From: JAGVDM01 sp964642315
Lineage (GTDB): Bacteria > Patescibacteriota > Gracilibacteria > Peribacterales > Peribacteraceae
NCBI GenBank assembly: GCA_964642315.1
Contig: CAZXOG010000004.1
Coordinates: 1-64,000 of the forward strand
Length of the DNA stretch: 64,000 nt
Reading direction: 5' to 3'
Positions 25,955-34,656 of this stretch are shown one piece after another. The stretch's first letter is position 1. Every line of letters starts with the position of its first letter. Position numbers and translations under genes: made by a program. Under the pieces are notes generated by a model that saw only the letters and a program-made list of their open reading frames with translations, ran no database searches and was not told the origin of the DNA.

Positions 25955-28939
25955 ATGCACTGGAAAACCCCTCTCCTCCTCGGCACGGGAACCGCGATTG
26001 GCATACTGCTCACCGCGGTAACAGGCGCTTCCGCCTTCGATCTCCCGAACTCTCCGCCGAACTCCTTCAGCCAGGTGGAAAGCGCACTCAGCCAGCTGGA
26101 AGGTGACGTCAACGATGCGGAGTGCGGCGGGTGGAACTTCCGGAAAACGGCAGATGGGAAAATCGCGAATGTCTCTGGAGTCCCAGGAAGAGACGGCGAT
26201 CCCTTCGCGCTCATCGAGCTTGGCATGGCACAACGAGATGAGCGGGGCGAATACCTCGACGACGGATTCCAGTTCCCCAACTCCTCCCAGGTATGGGGAT
26301 GGACCACCGCCTGCCCTCCGGGATTCCCTCCGTACTACCAGGACAGTTCCGCCGCCACGCCGTGCAAGAACGCACGGGAGTGCGAGAAGCTCTGCGCCAG
26401 AATCAACCGGTGGCAGTTCCCGCTCTGGGCATGCGTGACGTTCGATGACGAGGGAAACGCGCACACGACCTACCTGCGCAAAGAATGCGAGGAGCACCAG
26501 GGCAACAATCCGCGGAACGAACCGGCGCCGCCGGATGGCGCGGATGACTGCGACATTCTCACATTCATCGGATGGTTCTACTGCTGCACGGGACGCCTCG
26601 TTACGAAAATGTTCTACGAGCAGTGCACAGAGGGGAATCCCGGCGCGTGCCTCAATCACCCGGATGCCGACCGCAACTGCATACGGTGCGAGGGTGACGG
26701 CGCGCACAACGGGGGTGGACGCGACTTCAACGGCGAACGACTGGGGCGCGGGCCCGCACTCTTCAACGAAACAGGATGCCGCGTCGGCAGGGCTCCATCT
26801 GCTGCAGCGGACCCGGCACTGGATAAACAGCAGATCAACGGCCGCTGGCAAATCATCCGGCGGCAATACCGCTCGTACTTCCGCAAGTACATCGGCGCAT
26901 CGTATCAGCGCGATGCCGTGCGGCCGGAAGTCCCGCAGGACAACAACGCGGAAAGCGGCATTCCCGTGCTCTGCTTCGGCCGGTACACGGAATTCGATCC
27001 CAAACTCAAGCGCGTGGTGAGCAAAGACAAGCACTGCGTTCTCGACATCCGCGGCAACCCGGGAATATGGATGAACAACATGCAGAGAACACAAAAGGGT
27101 AAAGGCTCCACGGGGCTCAGGCTGAACTTGCTCGATCCGCCGCTCCCGAAGAATGCGACGGAGGGGGAAATGACGTACTGGCGGCACGATAAGATCCAGG
27201 ACCCGGATAGCGAATTCTCCCTGCTGGAAATGACCGAGAAGTACCAGCGGCCCAATGTGCAGCTCACGCACGAGCAAATGCGGTCGAGCGGGGCATTGAT
27301 CCGCGCATTCGACGAAACGGTCGCCACGGACCCCATTGACCCGGCCCTGTTCAGCAACCTCAAGCGCACGCTCGTCGAGTGGTGGCAGGAGCAACAGACA
27401 CAGGGCAACACGCTTTTCAGCCCACCATCGCTACGCCTCATTCTGCCGCCAACGTGGTCAATCGACTTGGATCCGCTCCACCCCCTCCTCTCTCCGACTC
27501 CGCCGGAAGAAGAGATGGAACAGTGGAAAGCGAATCCCCTCCTGCAACCCATCGAGGTGCAGCTCGAGGTGCGCGAGGACCTCCTGGGCGAAGTCGCGGA
27601 GTTTCTGGAGAACTCGCTCCTCATCCAGGTGGAACAGGAAAAAATTCCCGTTGCCGTCCCGCTCGGTTCCTCCACGGAGCTGCGGGCGATGCGGGAAGGC
27701 TGGTGCCACTGGTACAAGTACCAGAACCAGGAGCAATCGTGCGAGGATGCCGGCGGCGACTTGGGCAACCTGCTGGAACGGCTGAAACAGTACGCAGAGC
27801 GCATTGATGACTACAGGACACTCCGTGCGCAAACGGCAACATACCTCGCGAAGTACCTCGACATGCACAACACGATCAACCGCAACATCGGACGGTGGGT
27901 CCTCAACAACGCGCAGATCTTCAGCACGTACCTGCAGCAAACCTCCGCCCTTGCACCGCTCCAGACCGAGTGGAGAAAAGTGCAGCAGGCATACCGAAAA
28001 TTCCACGATGAAACGAATTTCCTCTGGTGCAGGAACGATCGGTTCACGACACCCATCTACTCGCTTCTTGACCCGTGGATGCCCGGCAGGCCAAGCCTCA
28101 GGAACGACAGCTCGCAGTTGCCGACATTCCAAGCCCAGCGCGTCCCCGATCTCGTCTTCGATGTCACGCGGCTCACCATCTCGACGGGATCGGTGAAAAT
28201 CCCGATTCTGGACCCAATCCAGGTGAGTTACGATGCGGATGGAATCCGCCCTCCGCTGGAGTACAACCCCAACCCCGCTATCCCGAAACTGCCGGAACTG
28301 CCACCCATCCCAAGCATTGCGGAAGACGTGGAAGACAGAATCGCAGAGGTGGAAGTCGGGAATGACATTCCCGATCTCATCCGTTCCCCCGCCGACCCAA
28401 ACATCGATATCAACGGGCTGAAACAAAAGATGCAGGAAATCCGGAAAATCATCGAGAACATGGAGAAGGAATACAGGAAATTCTGGAACACCCTCGAGAG
28501 GGTACGGAATGCGAGCGAGCTCGACTGCCCAAAGCCGAACAGCGGACGGTGCGTGCACGTGGAAATGGATCTCATTGAACGGTTCACGCGCATCGGGGCA
28601 AGACCGGCGGTGCTCCTCAAGCAGGACTTCCTCTCTATCGGGAAATTCCGCTCCCCGGCATGGGTGGAAGGGTACGACACTTGCCCATACAAAGATTGGT
28701 CCTGTTTCCTGCTGAATCCGGAGTACGTAGCGGGGAAACGCGGATGGCACATTGAACATCCGGATGCAAAAGAGCAGGAGAGGTTCACGAATACGCTCCG
28801 CGTGGAAATGGTGCAGCAATCACTGCTCAGGAGCATCAACCTCCAGAAAGGAGCTCCTGAGATCCTCCCGTCGTTCGACAACCCGGTCGAACTCCAGATC
28901 TACCCTCTCCGCACCGCAGATAGCGGCGGTTCGCCATGA
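25955..28939 (+). CDS. Large exported Cys-rich protein, first gene of five-gene operon (994 aa)
   Basis: Unrecognised. A signal peptide (PLLLGTGTAIGILLTAVTGA) leads into a Cys-rich region (about residues 55-345) with clusters such as CKNARECEKLCA, FIGWFYCCTGR and CIRCEGDG. A long middle part is mainly helical, and a Pro-rich stretch (PAIPKLPELPPIPSIAED) is followed by a coiled coil (LKQKMQEIRKIIENMEKEYR). The C-terminus has another Cys pair region (DTCPYKDWSCFLLNPE). No membrane helix apart from the signal. Disulfide-bonded and extracytoplasmic by inference. The stop overlaps the next start (ATGA). Confidence 0.75.
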   Translation: MHWKTPLLLGTGTAIGILLTAVTGASAFDLPNSPPNSFSQVESALSQLEGDVNDAECGGWNFRKTADGKIANVSGVPGRDGDPFALIELGMAQRDERGEYLDDGFQFPNSSQVWGWTTACPPGFPPYYQDSSAATPCKNARECEKLCARINRWQFPLWACVTFDDEGNAHTTYLRKECEEHQGNNPRNEPAPPDGADDCDILTFIGWFYCCTGRLVTKMFYEQCTEGNPGACLNHPDADRNCIRCEGDGAHNGGGRDFNGERLGRGPALFNETGCRVGRAPSAAADPALDKQQINGRWQIIRRQYRSYFRKYIGASYQRDAVRPEVPQDNNAESGIPVLCFGRYTEFDPKLKRVVSKDKHCVLDIRGNPGIWMNNMQRTQKGKGSTGLRLNLLDPPLPKNATEGEMTYWRHDKIQDPDSEFSLLEMTEKYQRPNVQLTHEQMRSSGALIRAFDETVATDPIDPALFSNLKRTLVEWWQEQQTQGNTLFSPPSLRLILPPTWSIDLDPLHPLLSPTPPEEEMEQWKANPLLQPIEVQLEVREDLLGEVAEFLENSLLIQVEQEKIPVAVPLGSSTELRAMREGWCHWYKYQNQEQSCEDAGGDLGNLLERLKQYAERIDDYRTLRAQTATYLAKYLDMHNTINRNIGRWVLNNAQIFSTYLQQTSALAPLQTEWRKVQQAYRKFHDETNFLWCRNDRFTTPIYSLLDPWMPGRPSLRNDSSQLPTFQAQRVPDLVFDVTRLTISTGSVKIPILDPIQVSYDADGIRPPLEYNPNPAIPKLPELPPIPSIAEDVEDRIAEVEVGNDIPDLIRSPADPNIDINGLKQKMQEIRKIIENMEKEYRKFWNTLERVRNASELDCPKPNSGRCVHVEMDLIERFTRIGARPAVLLKQDFLSIGKFRSPAWVEGYDTCPYKDWSCFLLNPEYVAGKRGWHIEHPDAKEQERFTNTLRVEMVQQSLLRSINLQKGAPEILPSFDNPVELQIYPLRTADSGGSP

Positions 28940-29922
28940 AAATTGCACCACTCTCCACCATCGGCTTCTTGCTGCTTTGCCTTGTTGCATGGCCCGCGCC
29001 GCTTGCGGCGCAGGAGGGGGGAGAAGCTGCGTGCAAAACCGCCCTCCAGAAGGAACTTGCCAAAGAACAGCGGCTGTACCGCGCCGTGCTCTTTGGCGAA
29101 CCGTCGGCAACAGGCGCGACGCTAGGGAAGGTAAAGTTCGACTCCGAGGGAGATCCGTGGATAAAAATCCGCGAAACGGGAGACACGTGGGCATCGGTCT
29201 CGGGAAAGGGGGAAGACAGCATCACCAATGCGCAGGCAGCACAGAAATTCGGCATGAGCGTGGAGGCGGCAACATCCGCGGGAATGGGAACAACGCGGGT
29301 AGACGACGAGGGGGTGATATTCATCAAGGTCGTCATCCCGGCCCAGGGCATCAACGAGTGGCGCACCGCGCTGACGTACCAGAACGACGAGGATATGGAT
29401 GAATCAGCGGAAATCCAATGGAAGCGCGGCATCTTCGATACAAAACGCACGCTGACATCGGAACTCGTCCCTTACCTCACGCAGAGCATGCGCGCGCTGC
29501 AATGCCGCACCGTCGTCATGTGCGAGGCAGTGGAACAGTCGATCACGGCGGAGGAGGGAACAGTGCTGGAGATAGATGTGCCGGGCTGCCTGCCGGCATC
29601 TCGCCCGGCAATTGCCGCATGCCAGCTCGGCGCAGCGGAGCGGCCGAATCCCGAAGAGAGCAACATGCGCACCTACTGCCAGACGATTGCCGACCAGATG
29701 CTCGAACGGGAGGCCGATCTTCTGAAACTCGCGGTGGAGTATGACGCCGCTTACCGAACGATTCTGCAGTTCGCAGGAAATTTTGACCTCTTCCTGCAGG
29801 AATTTCGGTGGCCGCTCACATTCACGATCCGCAGCGCTGCGGGAATTATCGGGCAACTCAACAGGATCCCCTGTTTCCTTTCCACCTGCGACGCATACCC
29901 AAAGAAGGAAGACCTTCGCTGA
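28936..29922 (+). CDS. Exported Cys-containing protein, second gene of operon (328 aa)
   Basis: Unrecognised. A signal peptide (FLLLCLVAWPAPLAA) precedes a domain with an internal beta-like segment (VDDEGVIFIKVVIPAQGINEW) and paired Cys (LQCRTVVMCEA, CLPAS, AACQLG, YCQTIAD). A helical C-terminal part ends in PCFLSTCDAYPKKEDLR. No anchor besides the signal. The start is fixed by a 4-nt ATGA overlap with the 994-aa gene, implying coupled translation and related roles. Confidence 0.72.
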   Translation: MKIAPLSTIGFLLLCLVAWPAPLAAQEGGEAACKTALQKELAKEQRLYRAVLFGEPSATGATLGKVKFDSEGDPWIKIRETGDTWASVSGKGEDSITNAQAAQKFGMSVEAATSAGMGTTRVDDEGVIFIKVVIPAQGINEWRTALTYQNDEDMDESAEIQWKRGIFDTKRTLTSELVPYLTQSMRALQCRTVVMCEAVEQSITAEEGTVLEIDVPGCLPASRPAIAACQLGAAERPNPEESNMRTYCQTIADQMLEREADLLKLAVEYDAAYRTILQFAGNFDLFLQEFRWPLTFTIRSAAGIIGQLNRIPCFLSTCDAYPKKEDLR

Positions 29923-29925
29923 ACC

Positions 29926-30753
29926 ATGAATGCCCGCCACCCGCATGCACCGGCCACTCTCAGGCACCTCCCGGGGGGCATGGCACTCCTTTTTGGTATT
30001 GCGGTGATAGGAGCATTCGGCGGCATACAGCACGTGGTGGCCACGGATAGCAACCCAGGCGATACGGAGACGACGTACCCGATCCTTGGATCATGCAGCG
30101 GGCGCGAGGAACAGGATCTCTACGAAGTCACGCGATCAATGCTCGGCACGCCGGAAGCGGGACCGGACGTGATCGACATCTGGTCTTCGGGATACCATGC
30201 GGTTGTAGGGGGAATTGTGGATGAGTACATGGGCGCCGAGCGCGAGATTGATTGCCTGAGTGAAAGAGTGGAAGACCTGATGCCTGCCGGGCCGCTCATG
30301 CTCGAGCTCGCGGGCAAACTCCCCCCATGGGAAGACCCTGCCGAGCTGGCGCAATTGAGCAGTATCGATACGGGAACGGTGCTCCTGGAGTTCCTCCGCA
30401 CGTACGAGTGCGCCCTCGCGGAGCGGTACTTCTTCCTCTTCGGGGATGTCATCAAGGAACTGCAAGATGTTTTTTCGCGGAATGACGCGGAACTGGGATG
30501 GCGCCACGTGATGGAGGAACTCGCGGAGCAAGAGCGGAAAATTCGCGAGGAAATCTCCGTCGCAAGACCTGCGCTCGAGCGCGCGCTGACATTCGCGAGC
30601 GGCAAGGACCGCCTCGGCGCCCTGAACATGGAAGCGGAGTGCTTCTACCGATCCACGCTGGATCTGCGCAACGGCCTCGGGGCGGCGGCGGAAGCGGCGG
30701 CCTGTTTCCCCCGCGTGCAAGACGTCAAAGATCCCCTGCGCGACATGCGATGA
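29926..30753 (+). CDS. Exported or anchored protein, third gene of operon (275 aa)
   Basis: Unrecognised. A basic N-terminus is followed by one hydrophobic helix (GMALLFGIAVIGAFGGIQHVV), a signal peptide or anchor. The rest is acidic and helical, with Cys at SCSGREEQ, IDCLSER, TYECALAER, ECFYRS and ACFPRV. GTVLLEFLRTYECALAERYF resembles a helical hairpin. It begins 3 nt after the previous stop and overlaps the next gene by ATGA. Confidence 0.7.
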   Translation: MNARHPHAPATLRHLPGGMALLFGIAVIGAFGGIQHVVATDSNPGDTETTYPILGSCSGREEQDLYEVTRSMLGTPEAGPDVIDIWSSGYHAVVGGIVDEYMGAEREIDCLSERVEDLMPAGPLMLELAGKLPPWEDPAELAQLSSIDTGTVLLEFLRTYECALAERYFFLFGDVIKELQDVFSRNDAELGWRHVMEELAEQERKIREEISVARPALERALTFASGKDRLGALNMEAECFYRSTLDLRNGLGAAAEAAACFPRVQDVKDPLRDMR

Positions 30754-33146
30754 GCGCCAGATACTTCGCCATCGGCTCCTTCGCGGCCTTCCTTGCGCTG
30801 GGCCTGCACACGCCGCGCGCCTCCGCGGGACCGTACGAACAGCTGCTGCAGATGACAGAGTACGAACAGCAATTCGAGCAGTCTGAACTTGCGATTCAGC
30901 AGTACGTCCCACTCGTCATGCAGGACCGCACCGAACTGGAGATCGAAGAGAGGCACGTGGACCTGGCGCTCACGAACAAGCCGCTCGCCCTCTGCAGCAA
31001 CCCCCAGGAAACGGAAGGCCAGCAGATGATCATGAGCGAATGCGCGAGGATCGAGCAGCAGATCCGCGAGGTCGCCAAGCGGGAAGCGTGGATCCGGGGG
31101 CTCGGGAGAGATCTCCAGCTTATCGCAACGAGCTACGAACCGGATACAGACGGCCATACCGGACGGGACAATGAAATGTCGACCAAGCTCCCCAAAGCAA
31201 TCTACTGGTGGCAATCGGGAGTGGACAAGATGACGAACCCCGTCGAGCAGGTGCGCGTGCGGATGGAAGAAGCGCCAGATGACATCGACGATAACATCAG
31301 CACGATCGGCAGCATTTTGAGCGGCCTTGTAAAAACCGATACCGCGGGAGGAACGGATAAGAAAGACATCAGCGAGCTCGTCGCGGCGATCCACAGGTAT
31401 CGCAACGGGTACTACGACGTGCGGTACGCGCTCGACGAATCGCGCGATGATTCCTGCAGTGACGATAGCGACGATACGGGCGAACTCTACCTGCTCACGA
31501 AACGATGGTGTGACATCGAAGATGAGCTACACGCCATATGGGAGGAACTCCCGGATCTCGATCTTGCCCCCACGGAAATCGCTGTTTTCCCCGTGCAGTC
31601 GGTCTCGGCCGGGGAACTGACGGACGTGGTTGTCTGGATGCATGCCGGCGACGTGGGACTGCTGTGGAGGCGCCCCCTGGAACCGGTGTTGCCTGCCATG
31701 CTCGACGCGAACACGGAACCAATTCTCGGCGGCACGTACCCGGAGCCGCCGGAGCCGCCTGCGCCAAGACATGGCACGTGTTCCCATGCCTTCGCGCAGC
31801 GCGGGTACCTGTGCAGGGCACAACGCCGCGAAACGTGTCCGGTTGACCAGGAGCAAGAACCCAACGAGAACATCCAGCTCATCGGCTGCGATCCGTACGA
31901 GTTCGATATCCGCCAGACGGAATCCGGCCCGAACCTCTGCAATACCGGAGGCTGGCGCACCCCTGTTGATCCGGAGGAGATGAAACGGCAGGACACGCCG
32001 AACAAAGACCGGCGTCTGAAGGCTGATAACTGCGAAAACTGCATTGTGGATCTGTACTGCGGCGACTGTTCAGGCGGCGAAACGTACGAGAAGAACGACA
32101 AAGGCGTGATCGAAGTGTGCGTGAGCCAGGACATTCCCATGGACCCGCGCTACATCATCATTCATGAACTGGTGCATGCTCAGGAGCTCTGCAATCTCCC
32201 TCCGAATACGCCGTTCAACCCAGCATCGGCACAGAGTGTCTGCTGTACAGTTGAGTACTACCCATACATCGTCTCGTGCAAAGCCATGGCTGAGGACGGC
32301 GTACTCGACACGACGAACTTCACCATCGAAGAGTGTGCCATGATGCTCGCGAATGCGAGTTGCAGTGATTGGGACTACGCCTGCACGGGCGAACCGGATG
32401 ATCCCGATGCGTATGACCAAAGGTTCCAGGAACTGGTGGAGGCAATCCGCGACGATAATCCCCCGAGCTGCACGGAGGCTGTGCAGGATATCGATCCGCG
32501 CGCGCTCTCCATCAAGGAATCCCTCAAAATGAGCTGCCGGCCGGAGTGCGAGATCGAGTACGACAACACAATCGGCAACAACCTCTGCTATATCGGGCAG
32601 TGTGTTGAGGAATCACTGGAAGAACACCGGCTGGTGCCGGGCCGCATCCCCTTCGTTACGCAGGACGAGGCATTCCCGTGGGACTCCTGCATACAGGATA
32701 ATCCCAAGAATGACGCGGTAATGGCAGTTCCGCCGCTCACGCCTACCTTCCTCCCGTCGTACCGCGGTCAGGAACTGGTGCAAAGCCTCGACCTGCTCCT
32801 CTGCCAGATCAACGGGCTCCCCAGGCTTTCGCCGCCTGTGCTCTGCGGTTTCCAGCCAAGCCGCCGCCTCTCGTTGCCGCTTACCTCGTTCTACCGCATG
32901 GGAGTGAGCTTCACGGAACAGGAATCGGAGAATACGAAGAGAACGAGCGAACTGCAGCAGAGCACCGGGAACATCGGCGCACGCATCGGAACAGAGTTCT
33001 ATCGCCGGTACATGCACAAGGCAATCCGGGAATTCGCCGCTCTTGTGCGCGCGGCGAACCTCTCGGTTCGCACAATTGGGGAAACCACCTTCCCGCAAGT
33101 CACCTGCCCGCGGAACCACACGGGCGGCTGCGAAATTTTCCGATGA
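30750..33146 (+). CDS. Large exported Cys-rich protein with HELVH motif, fourth gene of operon (798 aa)
   Basis: Not recognised as a known family. Signal peptide (FAIGSFAAFLALGLHTPRASA), a helical N-terminal half, an acidic segment, and a Cys-dense half (for example NCENCIVDLYCGDCSG). Around residues 469-505 it reads IIIHELVHAQELC then CCTVEYYPY, giving an HExxH zinc-binding motif (His472, Glu473, His476) with Glu502 as a possible third ligand. The HELxHA...C...C.E arrangement recalls ATP23/M76-type metallopeptidases, but the match is limited to this block. A protease role is only possible. Start by ATGA overlap at 30750; the frame open before it is spurious. Confidence 0.73.
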   Translation: MSARYFAIGSFAAFLALGLHTPRASAGPYEQLLQMTEYEQQFEQSELAIQQYVPLVMQDRTELEIEERHVDLALTNKPLALCSNPQETEGQQMIMSECARIEQQIREVAKREAWIRGLGRDLQLIATSYEPDTDGHTGRDNEMSTKLPKAIYWWQSGVDKMTNPVEQVRVRMEEAPDDIDDNISTIGSILSGLVKTDTAGGTDKKDISELVAAIHRYRNGYYDVRYALDESRDDSCSDDSDDTGELYLLTKRWCDIEDELHAIWEELPDLDLAPTEIAVFPVQSVSAGELTDVVVWMHAGDVGLLWRRPLEPVLPAMLDANTEPILGGTYPEPPEPPAPRHGTCSHAFAQRGYLCRAQRRETCPVDQEQEPNENIQLIGCDPYEFDIRQTESGPNLCNTGGWRTPVDPEEMKRQDTPNKDRRLKADNCENCIVDLYCGDCSGGETYEKNDKGVIEVCVSQDIPMDPRYIIIHELVHAQELCNLPPNTPFNPASAQSVCCTVEYYPYIVSCKAMAEDGVLDTTNFTIEECAMMLANASCSDWDYACTGEPDDPDAYDQRFQELVEAIRDDNPPSCTEAVQDIDPRALSIKESLKMSCRPECEIEYDNTIGNNLCYIGQCVEESLEEHRLVPGRIPFVTQDEAFPWDSCIQDNPKNDAVMAVPPLTPTFLPSYRGQELVQSLDLLLCQINGLPRLSPPVLCGFQPSRRLSLPLTSFYRMGVSFTEQESENTKRTSELQQSTGNIGARIGTEFYRRYMHKAIREFAALVRAANLSVRTIGETTFPQVTCPRNHTGGCEIFR

Positions 33147-34612
33147 TCACCCGGCGCTTCGTCCTCATCGGCTTCTCGGCATGCCTCTTCCTGAGCGCAG
33201 GCAGCGCGGAAGCGCAGTGCCCCGAAGGGAAGGCCGCGCAGTACCTCGGATTCACCCCCATTTCCTCGCATTACACTGCACGGGTGATCGAGCGAGCAGA
33301 AACGGGGATTTCTCTCGCAGAGTCATCCAGCACCTCCACGCTGGATTTCCTCTCCCTCTACTTCGACTGGCTCAACGAAGTCACGCGGTTCATCGCGGAA
33401 ATCGTGGATACGGATCTCCGCATCACTCAGGAGAACTACAGTCTGCGCGAGCACACACCGTGCCTCTTCCTTGATCTGGCCATCATTGAATCGGAAATGG
33501 AAAAAGTGCGGTGCATCCTAAGCAACGAAGCGCTCGACGTCGACTGGGTGAAAGCCGGACAAGTAATGGAGTTGGAGTCTGTCCTGCTCTTTCTCAACGA
33601 ACGCTACCGCAACCTGATTGCCGGAGCGAATGACCCGTCCTACGTGGACACTGGCTGGCAGGTCCGCAACTCCTTCGACCCAGAGGGAGAAGGCGATCTC
33701 GGCGAACCTCCGATGTGTCCGTTCCACAGCAACTATCTCCCCCCAACTGTCCACGGGTACGGCTGTGATACGGAGGTGCTAGGCCAGTACGATGTCACGC
33801 CGGTTGAGGAGGAGAATGACGCGCTGCAGGAACTCATTGAGACTCGGAACGAGTTCATCCACGACGTGGAAGACCTGGATGAGCTCATCGTGCAGCTCGA
33901 CTGGTACACGGGCGAAACGCCGCCGGATCTCCGAAATTTCGGCATGGCACTCGACCGGGAACACGAGGAGGTATCCGGCTGTCTGGAGGAATGGACGACG
34001 GTTTCGGAGGGGGAACCCATGAACGCCATCTTCAAGCTCGGTGGAACAAAATGGGAGAAGCGCGGTCCGTTCTCCTTCACGAAGGATGAGCCGCGGTTGA
34101 TGCGCGAATTCCTGGAGGGACGAACTGCATGGGGCGAGGAACGTCCGCAATCGGATGAGTTCAAAATCCCCGAGGAATTTCCGGAGGGTGACGAGCGCGA
34201 TGAGGCGCAGCAGCGAGAGGATCAGATGTCCTTCCTGGATATCGCCTTGCGTGACCTTGGACGGCTGTACCTCCGGTGGTGGAACGTTGAGCAGGGCAGG
34301 GAGGAATCTTCGATCGTCGCGAAGGCATCGGACCCGCAACTACAGCTCAAAGAACAGTTCCAGAAGCTCCGCGACCAAATGCGCTGGCTCGGCGAGCTCG
34401 CGAGCAAGAAGGACGCCGGGAGCCGCGACTTCGGGCGGAAACTGGCCTACTTCCTGCGAACCTCCTGCATGGAGAGACCGTGCAAGAAGCAGCTCAACAA
34501 CGTGCTCAAGTTCCTCCTCACGGACCAGTGCTTCCCGTTCGTGAATGGATCGTTCGAGCACGCAACAGATGACATAGACATCCTCTGTATCAGAGCGGCG
34601 CAAATGGACTAG
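33143..34612 (+). CDS. Exported helical protein, last gene of operon (489 aa)
   Basis: Unrecognised. A signal peptide (FVLIGFSACLFLSAGSAEAQC) precedes a long mostly helical chain with heptad-like stretches (ENDALQELIETRNEFIHDVE; QLKEQFQKLRDQMRWLGELA). Cys occur near CPEGK, TPCLFLD, VRCILS, PMCPFHS, GYGCDTE and the C-terminus (RTSCMERPCKK, DQCFPFV, ILCIRAAQ). It starts by ATGA overlap and ends the operon; dnaE follows 44 nt later under its own promoter. Confidence 0.72.
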   Translation: MITRRFVLIGFSACLFLSAGSAEAQCPEGKAAQYLGFTPISSHYTARVIERAETGISLAESSSTSTLDFLSLYFDWLNEVTRFIAEIVDTDLRITQENYSLREHTPCLFLDLAIIESEMEKVRCILSNEALDVDWVKAGQVMELESVLLFLNERYRNLIAGANDPSYVDTGWQVRNSFDPEGEGDLGEPPMCPFHSNYLPPTVHGYGCDTEVLGQYDVTPVEEENDALQELIETRNEFIHDVEDLDELIVQLDWYTGETPPDLRNFGMALDREHEEVSGCLEEWTTVSEGEPMNAIFKLGGTKWEKRGPFSFTKDEPRLMREFLEGRTAWGEERPQSDEFKIPEEFPEGDERDEAQQREDQMSFLDIALRDLGRLYLRWWNVEQGREESSIVAKASDPQLQLKEQFQKLRDQMRWLGELASKKDAGSRDFGRKLAYFLRTSCMERPCKKQLNNVLKFLLTDQCFPFVNGSFEHATDDIDILCIRAAQMD

Positions 34613-34643
34613 AGAATCGGAGCAGCAGATCCCATAGGTCTGT

Positions 34644-34649
34644 TACACT
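34644..34649 (+). promoter_or_regulatory. -10 box TACACT, 7 nt before dnaE ATG 34657
   Basis: Leaderless spacing; separates dnaE from the exported-protein operon. Confidence 0.7.
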
Positions 34650-34656
34650 TCTTAAG

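Noticed and set aside
25820..26021. Plus-strand frame upstream of the exported-protein operon
   Set aside because: No start signal and it runs into the signal peptide region of the 994-aa gene in another frame.
27458..28819. Minus-strand frame of 453 codons
   Set aside because: Antisense to the 994-aa exported protein; Val/Asp/Arg-rich shadow composition.
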